64,000 nucleotides of DNA. Source: Kribbella catacumbae DSM 19601. Its GTDB lineage: Bacteria; Actinomycetota; Actinomycetes; Propionibacteriales; Kribbellaceae. The position numbers and the translations under genes were made by a program. Location of the stretch: assembly GCF_000372465.1 (NCBI RefSeq), contig NZ_AQUZ01000011.1, forward strand, positions 124,001-188,000, in the 5' to 3' direction. Shown here piece after piece: positions 57,351 to 64,000 of the stretch. Position 1 is the stretch's first letter. Each line of letters starts with the position of its first letter. The notes beneath the pieces are model-generated. The model saw only the letters and a program-made list of their open reading frames with translations. It was not told where the DNA came from and searched no databases.

Positions 57351-58806
57351 CCGCCGTACCCTGCTGAAGGCCGGTGGAGCGCTGGCAGCGATCGCGCTGA
57401 CCAGTTGCTCGGAGACCAAGTCGGCCAGCGCCGGCTCCAGCGCCGCGAACCTGACCTCGGCCGGCCCTGACTGGGCTGGATTCCATGCAGGGCTCAAAGG
57501 CCGGGTGTACCGGCCTGGGCAGCCCGGCTATCCGACCGTGCGGCAACTCTTCAACCCGCGCTGGGACACGATCCAGCCGGCCGGTGTGGTCCGGGCCGCC
57601 GGTGCGAACGACGTCCGCGCGGCGATCCTGTTCGCGCGCAAGAACAAGCTCGTCTCGGTGCCGAAGAGCGGCGGCCATTCGTACGTCGGCGCCTCGACGG
57701 TGAGCAACGGCCTGGTCGTCGACGTCAGCGCGATGCGCTCGATGAGCTACTCGGGCAACGTGCTCACTGTCGGCGCCGGAGCGAAGCTGTACGACGTCCA
57801 CGCGTTCCTCGACAAGCACGGCAAGTCGCTGCCGACCGGGACGTGCCCGACCGTTGGGATCGCGGGCCTCACCCTCGGCGGCGGGATGGGCGTACATACC
57901 CGCGCGTTCGGCCTGACCTGCGACCGGATCCAGTCGATGGGCGTGATCACCGCCGACGGCGTGGCCCGCAACGTCAGCGCGACGGTCGACCCTGACCTGT
58001 TCTGGGCGCTGCGCGGCGGTGGCGGCGGCAATCTCGGCATCGTGACGTCGTTCAAGCTGATCACGATCCCGGCCGCCAAGCTCGGCTTCTTCCGGCTGAC
58101 CTGGCCGGAGGCGAAGGCGGCGGACGTCATCCGCGGCTGGCAGAAGTTCGCCGTCGCGGCGCCGATCACCGCCTGGGGCAACGTCCATATCAATGCCTTG
58201 AGCAACGGAACGCTGTCCATCCACGTGCTCGGCGTCTCCACCACCGGCAACGGCGCGGCCGCTGCCGCACAACTGGAGTCGTACGTCGGCTCGAAGGCCA
58301 CCACCCGGACCTTCGCGGTCCGGACGCACATGGAGGCCGTGAAGTACCTGGGTGGCGGGACGACCAGCGCGCGGCAGGGCTTCCTGGCCGGCTCCGACGT
58401 ACTGAAGCCGATGACCGCACCGACCATCGCTGCTCTGCTTGGTGCGGTGAAGACGGCGGCCCGGGCGAAGCTCCCGGCCGCGGCGATCCTCGACCCGCTG
58501 GGCGGTCAGGCCGCGAAGGTGCCGTCGGGCGGATCCTCGTGGGGCTGGCGCTCGGCGGTCGGCGTCGTCCAGTGGTACTCCGGTCTGGCCGCGCACCCGA
58601 CGTCGGCGCAACTAAGGGCCGCGCAGACCTTCATCACGAACGGCCACCGCGCCGTCCGCCCATCGACCCTCGGCGGCTACGTGAACTATGTGGAGACGGG
58701 CCGCTCGGTCAGCACGTACTACGGCGCCAACTACCCCCGGCTCCAGACGGTCAAGAAGAAGTACGACCCGGCAAACTTCTTCCGCACGGGCTACACGATC
58801 GCCTGA
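57331..58806 (+). CDS. Exported berberine-bridge-type FAD-linked oxidase
   Basis: A 491-residue oxidase with a Tat-type N-terminus (DRRTLLKAGG) and a lipobox-like ALTSC with Cys26, so it may be an exported lipoprotein. His116 in SGGHSYVG and Cys172 in GTCPTVG are the residues that carry FAD by two covalent bonds in this family. The C-terminal BBE motif YYGANYPRLQTVKKKYDP is intact. It probably oxidises a sugar or an alcohol or amine; the substrate is unknown. The ATG at 57331 has GAGGAG six bases upstream and overlaps aroE. Confidence 0.88.
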   Translation: MSVSKVDRRTLLKAGGALAAIALTSCSETKSASAGSSAANLTSAGPDWAGFHAGLKGRVYRPGQPGYPTVRQLFNPRWDTIQPAGVVRAAGANDVRAAILFARKNKLVSVPKSGGHSYVGASTVSNGLVVDVSAMRSMSYSGNVLTVGAGAKLYDVHAFLDKHGKSLPTGTCPTVGIAGLTLGGGMGVHTRAFGLTCDRIQSMGVITADGVARNVSATVDPDLFWALRGGGGGNLGIVTSFKLITIPAAKLGFFRLTWPEAKAADVIRGWQKFAVAAPITAWGNVHINALSNGTLSIHVLGVSTTGNGAAAAAQLESYVGSKATTRTFAVRTHMEAVKYLGGGTTSARQGFLAGSDVLKPMTAPTIAALLGAVKTAARAKLPAAAILDPLGGQAAKVPSGGSSWGWRSAVGVVQWYSGLAAHPTSAQLRAAQTFITNGHRAVRPSTLGGYVNYVETGRSVSTYYGANYPRLQTVKKKYDPANFFRTGYTIA

Positions 58807-59317
58807 ATCCTAGCTCGCCCGGTCCCGGCCGCCGCGAAGGTCGAGCTTGCGCCGAAGCAGGACGGCACCCCGATGACAGGCACGACTCCGCCGCTGCGAC
58901 TGACCTTCGCCTCGCCGCGGATCGTCTACCCGATGCGATTGAGCAAGGGCGCGAAGAATCCCCAGACGGTCACGGTGTACGTCGCGGCGCCGTACCGGGT
59001 GGATGCCTCGAAGCTTCCTGACGCGGACGTGAAACCGGAGCTCCTGTACGCCGGACGCGTCGATCGTGAGACCGATCCGCAACTGGCCGCGCCGACGTCG
59101 TTCCTGACGGCGTACTCGGCGACCTATCAGGAGCCGGGCCGGATCACCGACGACTTCGCCTTCACCCAGGCGGCGAACGACGACGAATTCCAGCGCGTTC
59201 GCTACGTCACCGAGAACGACGGGGCTGTGGACCACGATCGCCCTGCTGTTCGGCGGGCTACTGCTGATCGGGGCCGGTGCAGCACTGGTCGCCCGCCGGA
59301 TGGTGAAGCGTACGTAA
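58807..59317 (+). pseudogene. Decayed DUF2330 gene remnant
   Basis: After the oxidase TGA the same frame continues as a fragment of a DUF2330-like protein (LTFASPRIVYPMRLSKGA near 58908), lacking its N-terminal half. The frame is lost at the GGGG run 59221-59224; reading it as GGG restores NDGLWTTIALLFGGLLLIGA, a C-terminal transmembrane helix that ends at TAA 59315-59317. So the gene is 5'-truncated and carries a one-base insertion. The direct junction with the oxidase stop suggests deletion of the DUF2330 start. A 171-codon open frame, 58873-59388, covers the fragment but its tail is out of frame. Confidence 0.65.
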
Positions 59318-59427
59318 GTGCGATCTTTCGCACCTGTGGACAGAACCAGCCTGGCCGTTTGCAACCTTGCGGCTGCCTGGACCAGTAGAGCAAGGGGACC
59401 GATGTTTCCGTTCCCGCTGGAGTACTT

Positions 59428-62400
59428 GTGAATCCTCGCTGGAAGTCCCTCCTGTTGTCCGCGGCCGTCATGCTGGGCGCCGCAGCCTCACCAGCCGGCG
59501 CCGCCGCGCCATCGCCTGGAAGACCACCCGGAAAGACACCGCCGACTGCGAGCAAGGCCACGATCACGCTTCTCACCGGCGACCGGGTCGTGGTCACCAG
59601 CCGGCCAGGGCAGCGTGATCGGGTCGACTTTCTGCCCAGCCCGGGCAGCCGGTCGGCCAGCGCCGTGATCAGCTACTCGGGCGGCCACACGATCGCAGTA
59701 CCGTCTACCGTTGCGGGCGACGTCCGCTCCGGGCGGCTCGACCGCTCGCTGTTCGACCTCACCACCCTGCTCGCCGAGGGCCGCGACGATGCCCACTCCA
59801 AGGGCCTGCCCGTCATCGTGGAGTACGCCGGTACGCCGAAGAGTGCAACGGCCGTGGCCGCGCGCGCAGCCCTCCGCGGTACGACGAAAACTCGCGTGCT
59901 GACCAGCATCGGCGCCCGGGCGGCCGTGGTGGACAAGACGAAGGCCAGCGACTTCTGGGAGTCGGTGACCCCGCAGGGTGAACGGGTCGCGGAGTCCATC
60001 CGTCGCGTCACTCTCGACCGCCGGGTCCAGGCTAGTTCCGATCTGAGTGTGCCGCAGATCGGCGCTCCCGCTGCCTGGCAGCGTGGCTTCACCGGGAAGG
60101 GTGTGAAGATCGCCGTCCTCGACACCGGGATCGACGCGAGCCACCCCGATCTCAAAGGCCGGCTCGCGGCCAGCCAGAACTTCACCGACGCACCAGACAG
60201 CTCGGACCACGTCGGCCACGGCACCCATGTCGCGGGAATCGCGGCCGGTGACGGCGCCGCATCCGGCGGCAAGTACAAGGGCGTAGCCCCGGAGGCGACG
60301 CTGCTGAACGGCAAGGTTCTCGCCGACGATGGCGGTGGCACCACCTCGGGCATCATCGCCGGTATGGAGTGGGCGGTTCAGCAGGGCGCAGCGGTGGTCA
60401 ACATGAGCCTGGGTGGCGCGCCCAGCGACGGCACCGACGAGCTGTCGACGGCCCTCAACCGTCTCTCGCGCAGCAGCGGCACGCTGTTCGTGGTTGCGGC
60501 AGGCAACTGCCGTATGCCCGCCCCGGCACAAGTGACCACTCCAGCGGCGGCCGACGACGCGATCGCGGTCGGCAACCTGACCCGGAACGGTTCGCTCAAC
60601 GCGAGCTCCTGCCGCGGCCCACGGGCCGGCAACGGCGCGCTCAAGCCGGAGATCTCGGCACCCGGCACGGACATCGTGGCAGCCCGCGCGGCCGGGACTG
60701 ACCTTGGCGATCCCGTTGGCGACCACTACACCACGCTGACCGGCACCTCGATGGCCACACCTCACGTCGCCGGGGTCGCCGCTTTGATCGCTCAAGCGCA
60801 CCCTGACTGGAAGACTGCCCAGCTCAGGGCTCGCCTCATGTCCACCGCGGACCCACAAGGCGCCCGCGTCCACGAGGAGGGTGCAGGCCGTGTCGACGCT
60901 GACCAGGCGACCGCAGGCGATGTCACTGTGGACACCGGTGAGCTGGAGCTGGGCATGCTGACCTGGCCGTATCCGGCCAAGGACACGGTCACCCGCCAGC
61001 TGACTTACAACAACCCCACGACCACTACGATCACTCTGCAACTTGCCGCCGCGATGGACCCGGCCGCCGCGGCTCCGAAGCTGAGCGCAACCGGGTTGGT
61101 GGTGCCGGCCAACGGCGAGGCGAGCGTCACGGTGACCGTCGACCGCGCGGCAGCAGGGTCGGGGACCTTCTCTGGACGAATCACCGCCACCGCGGCTGGT
61201 GCCGATCCGATGGTCACCACGTTCGGCTGGTACGCGGAGCCAGAGCGGCATGAGCTGACCGTCCACGGCATCGCCAAGGACGGACAGCCCGCGAACGCCG
61301 AACTCAACCTCGCCAGAGTAGACGGACCTCCGCCCCAGGTTCTGCCTGGCGAACTGTTCCTCCGGAACGGAACGGCGAAGCTGCGGCTCCCACCCGGCCG
61401 GTACGTCGTCACCAGCCCCTTCCTGCAGGACGCGACCGACACGGCCATCGGTGGCTTTACGCTGCTCTCCAGCGGCGAGATCGATCTCTCCGAGCCGGTC
61501 ACGGCGACACTCGATGCCCGGAAGGCCGAGCCGGTGGAGCAGTCCGTGCAGGGCCGTCTGGATCTGATGCCGAGGGGCCGCGAGGTCGCCTATCTGATCA
61601 AGAAGACCGACGGCGTCCCCACCGGTGGCGTCGAGGTCATTCTGAACGGCAACCCGCAGCTCGCGACCGCGGTCCAGGGTGGCGTGGTGAGCACTGGCCG
61701 GTCGGAGTTCGCGATGGCGTCGAGGCTGGAGATCCCGCCGTACCGGGCCCGGACCGTCGGTGGGCCGGAGCTTGAGGTCCGCGACCTCTTCGGCGGGCCG
61801 CGCTTCACCGGGACCCGGCGGCTGGTGCCGGTCGATGCTGGTACGGCGCAACCCGGCGAGCTGACCGGTGTCCGCGGCAAACTGGCGCTGATCGCCTGGG
61901 CCGACTCCGACGATCGCCCCGTCGGCGACCTGGTCAAGGCCGCTCAGGACGCCGGTGCGGCCGGAGCGATGCTGTATAACCCCGACCGGCCCGGAGTCGA
62001 AGGGATGAGCGGGTTCTGGGCGTACATCGGCGCGGAGAAGGTGGTGATCCCGACTATGAGGATCAGCCGGGCTACCGCTCACGCCCTGGCCAGTCGACCA
62101 AAGCCGGTCGAGATCGTCGGCCTGGCTGTTACGCCGTACGTGTACGACCTGATGGAGGCGACGCAAGGCCAGATCCCGGCGAAGACGCAGGTCACCGTGA
62201 CGCCCTCGCAGCTTGCGACCGTGCGTGAGTCGTTCGGCGCAAATGTCTCCGGGACGGAGACTTCGGAGGTGCGGGTCGGCACCGCCCCCGGCGGCACCCA
62301 ATTCGGCAGGTACAACCTGTCGGCGTTCCCGGTGCCGTCGAGGCGGACGTCGTACGTGCAGGCGAATTCGATCGCCTGGCACAGTGAGCTCTTCTACAAC

Positions 62401-63147
62401 AACGCCACGGGACCGGTGGCCAACGCGCACTCGGTGTTACGGTCCTATCACCCCGGCGAGCAGGTGAACCAGCGGTGGATGGCACCGGTGCTGGTCAGCG
62501 GACTCCCGGACGGCCGGAGCGAATGGGGCGGCGTTGAGTGGATCGACGACTTCTTCGTGTTCCAGGTGAGCCCGTTCGTGCGTCAGCAGGAGTTCGCCGG
62601 CCCGGTCGGCAATGTTGACTCCGAGCTCGTCCTGGAACGCAACGGCCAACAGGTCGGATCGACCGCCGACACCTCGCTCTGGATCGCCGACCTCCCGGAC
62701 GACGCGGCTCAGTTCCGCGCGACCCTGACCACCCGACGGGACCTCGACTTCTGGAAGTACTCGAACCGCGTCCAGTCGACCTGGACCTGGACGTCGAAGG
62801 GCGGCCGGACAGAGGTGATGCCAATCATCACCGCGGACCTCGACCTGCCGGATGCCGACGCACTCGGCCGCGTCCGGGCCGGGCAGGCAGTGCCACTGAC
62901 GTTCGGGCTCCGCCACCAGATCGGGGCGACTGCGAGCCAGTTCACCTCGGCTGACCTGAAGATGTCATACGACGGCTCGAACTGGACAAAGGTGCCGTTG
63001 ACCGGTTCCGGCGACGGGACGTACACCGCGAGCATCACACACCCGGCCGCGGCAGCCGGCCAGGCACCATCACTGCGCCTGGTCGCGGTTGATGCCGACG
63101 GCAACAAATTGGAGCAGGAAGTCACCCGGGCGTACGGTCTGAGGTAG
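59428..63147 (+). CDS. Secreted S8-family serine protease (subtilase), large
   Basis: A 1239-residue exported protease. Signal peptide to about residue 26, propeptide to about 200, then the S8 domain with the catalytic triad Asp232 (VLDTGID), His264 (GHGTHVAG) and Ser441 (GTSMATPHVAG). Beyond 540 is a long beta-rich region including a PA-like domain near 790-890 (GVRGKLALIAWADSDDRP) that may bind substrate. The GTG at 59428 is preceded by only a weak Shine-Dalgarno. A hairpin follows the stop. Confidence 0.92.
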   Translation: MNPRWKSLLLSAAVMLGAAASPAGAAAPSPGRPPGKTPPTASKATITLLTGDRVVVTSRPGQRDRVDFLPSPGSRSASAVISYSGGHTIAVPSTVAGDVRSGRLDRSLFDLTTLLAEGRDDAHSKGLPVIVEYAGTPKSATAVAARAALRGTTKTRVLTSIGARAAVVDKTKASDFWESVTPQGERVAESIRRVTLDRRVQASSDLSVPQIGAPAAWQRGFTGKGVKIAVLDTGIDASHPDLKGRLAASQNFTDAPDSSDHVGHGTHVAGIAAGDGAASGGKYKGVAPEATLLNGKVLADDGGGTTSGIIAGMEWAVQQGAAVVNMSLGGAPSDGTDELSTALNRLSRSSGTLFVVAAGNCRMPAPAQVTTPAAADDAIAVGNLTRNGSLNASSCRGPRAGNGALKPEISAPGTDIVAARAAGTDLGDPVGDHYTTLTGTSMATPHVAGVAALIAQAHPDWKTAQLRARLMSTADPQGARVHEEGAGRVDADQATAGDVTVDTGELELGMLTWPYPAKDTVTRQLTYNNPTTTTITLQLAAAMDPAAAAPKLSATGLVVPANGEASVTVTVDRAAAGSGTFSGRITATAAGADPMVTTFGWYAEPERHELTVHGIAKDGQPANAELNLARVDGPPPQVLPGELFLRNGTAKLRLPPGRYVVTSPFLQDATDTAIGGFTLLSSGEIDLSEPVTATLDARKAEPVEQSVQGRLDLMPRGREVAYLIKKTDGVPTGGVEVILNGNPQLATAVQGGVVSTGRSEFAMASRLEIPPYRARTVGGPELEVRDLFGGPRFTGTRRLVPVDAGTAQPGELTGVRGKLALIAWADSDDRPVGDLVKAAQDAGAAGAMLYNPDRPGVEGMSGFWAYIGAEKVVIPTMRISRATAHALASRPKPVEIVGLAVTPYVYDLMEATQGQIPAKTQVTVTPSQLATVRESFGANVSGTETSEVRVGTAPGGTQFGRYNLSAFPVPSRRTSYVQANSIAWHSELFYNNATGPVANAHSVLRSYHPGEQVNQRWMAPVLVSGLPDGRSEWGGVEWIDDFFVFQVSPFVRQQEFAGPVGNVDSELVLERNGQQVGSTADTSLWIADLPDDAAQFRATLTTRRDLDFWKYSNRVQSTWTWTSKGGRTEVMPIITADLDLPDADALGRVRAGQAVPLTFGLRHQIGATASQFTSADLKMSYDGSNWTKVPLTGSGDGTYTASITHPAAAAGQAPSLRLVAVDADGNKLEQEVTRAYGLR

Positions 63148-63150
63148 TAC

Positions 63151-63189
63151 CCGTGAGGGGTGGCGTGATCAGCGCGCCAACCCTCACGG
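63151..63189 (+). terminator. Hairpin terminator of the subtilase gene
   Basis: CCGTGAGGGGTGGCG (63151-63165) pairs with 63175-63189 over 15 bp with one mismatch; 9-base loop. It starts 4 bp after the stop. Confidence 0.8.
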
Positions 63190-63248
63190 CCCGGCCGAAC
63201 CCACGTCCGCCCCTGTTCTTGGCCACGACGCTGCCCGGGCCGTGGTTG

Positions 63249-63257
63249 TTGTCCACA
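63249..63257 (+). promoter_or_regulatory. DnaA-box-like nonamer TTGTCCACA
   Basis: Exact nonamer 55 bp upstream of the prepilin-peptidase start; the fourth such site in a non-coding position in this window. Confidence 0.35.
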
Positions 63258-63311
63258 GCCCGGCCTGACCAGTCGGCCTGGGTGGTCGTTGATCGTCTAG
63301 GCTGCTGGATC

Positions 63312-64000
63312 GTGCCGGCTGAGAACGCGTTGCTTGCCGCAGGGACCGGTGTGGTGCTCTGCGGAACTGCCGCGTTCGCGCTCGGCCCTTGGCTGATACG
63401 CCGCATCCCCGAGCCTGTGCTGGAGGAGGGCGACACCAAGCCGCCGTACGCCGAACTCGCCGGGCCGGGGACCAGGGCGGCGTACTGGTGTGGTGGGGCG
63501 GCGGCGGTCGCGGGTGGGCTGATCGGGTGGATGCTGGGGACGTCGGCCGGGCTGGCCGCGTGGTTGATCCTGGCGGTCGTGGGGGCGGTGCTCGGGTACA
63601 TCGATGCCCGGACGAGGTACCTGCCGTCGGCGATCATCTGGCCGTCGTACGTGCTCGTCGGTCTGGCGCTGGTGGCCGGTGCGGCGGCGACGGGGGAGTG
63701 GGGGTCGCTGCGGCGGGCCGCGATCGCGGGGGTGATCGGGTTCGGAGTGTTCTACCTGCTCTGGTACGTGTTTCCGCGAGGGGTCGGCTTCGGCGACGTC
63801 AGGCTGTCCGGGCTGCTGAGCATCGCGTTGGGGTGGCTCGGCTGGGGCGAGCTGGTGGTCGGCCTGTACGGCGGGTTCTTCCTCGGCGCGGTGATCGGGA
63901 TCGTGCTGACGGCGACGAAGGTGCTCAAACGCAAGCAACTGTTCCCGTTCGGGCCGTACATGCTCGTCGGCGCGCTAGTCGGCGTACTGGCTGGTCAGCA
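63312..64000 (+). CDS. A24-family prepilin peptidase (3' end outside window)
   Basis: Polytopic membrane aspartic protease that processes type IV pilin-like signal sequences. About 229 codons are visible and the frame runs off the right edge. Two catalytic Asp-type motifs are present: GYIDARTRYLP near residue 96 and GFGDVRLSG near 158. It lacks the N-terminal methylase-type Cys cluster, as in short A24 enzymes. The GTG at 63312 was chosen as the first start with a following hydrophobic helix. No pilin gene is visible in the window. Confidence 0.88.
   Translation, partial: MPAENALLAAGTGVVLCGTAAFALGPWLIRRIPEPVLEEGDTKPPYAELAGPGTRAAYWCGGAAAVAGGLIGWMLGTSAGLAAWLILAVVGAVLGYIDARTRYLPSAIIWPSYVLVGLALVAGAAATGEWGSLRRAAIAGVIGFGVFYLLWYVFPRGVGFGDVRLSGLLSIALGWLGWGELVVGLYGGFFLGAVIGIVLTATKVLKRKQLFPFGPYMLVGALVGVLAGQ

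Overview
The window is GC-rich chromosomal DNA from an actinomycete. The gene orders ruvC-ruvA-ruvB-yajC-secD-secF-apt-relA, hisS-aspS and alaS-ruvX-mltG-aroE, the many GTG starts and 1-4 bp gene overlaps, the secA2 gene and the sugar-uptake and secreted-hydrolase genes all fit a soil actinobacterium. A Kribbella-like member of the Propionibacteriales is my best guess, from recall of gene order rather than from a search. No tRNA, rRNA, CRISPR array, phage or transposase gene was seen.

Layout. 1-4150: leftward carbohydrate-uptake locus (LacI regulator, DUF1961, DUF624/YesL-like protein, lipoprotein solute-binding protein) with two near-identical LacI-type operators. 4184-6142: thioesterase-like protein and an Eis-like acetyltransferase. 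6200-16190: housekeeping block for Holliday-junction processing (ruvCAB behind a LexA box), protein export (yajC-secD-secF), purine salvage (apt) and the stringent response (relA), then an M15-like lipoprotein. 16300-19590: two leftward AbiEi-like/nuclease paralogues and a DUF349 protein. 19850-23673: metallo-hydrolase, hisS, aspS. 23690-31830: accessory region with twin secreted GH19-like proteins, small regulators, a GxGYxYP-family protein, a vanadium-haloperoxidase-like protein and an AMIN-like exported protein. 31900-36961: acetyltransferase, secA2, a 19-bp tandem repeat and rarA.

37000-51140 is a surface-polysaccharide locus. Rightward genes encode an oxidoreductase and an aminotransferase for amino-sugar synthesis, a priming sugar transferase, a MurJ-type flippase, a polymerase/ligase, a chain-length/kinase protein and a transglycosylase-like protein. 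A convergent operon encodes a flavoprotein, an ATP-grasp ligase, a polysaccharide-deacetylase-like protein and a glycosyltransferase. The ATP-grasp and deacetylase-like proteins suggest an unusually decorated polymer. 51400-57350 returns to housekeeping genes (DUF948, small membrane protein, alaS, ruvX, mltG, aroE). 57330-64000 holds a berberine-bridge-type oxidase, a decayed DUF2330 gene, a large subtilase and the start of a prepilin peptidase.

The most unusual signal is a family of long palindromes (arms 25-35 bp, variable loop 33-35 bp) with four full copies near 16.2, 23.7, 46.7 and 51.3 kb, plus two single-arm relatives at 4.7 and 17.3 kb. One copy sits in frame inside the glycosyltransferase gene and adds about 34 codons, which resembles protein-inserted palindromic elements known from Rickettsia.
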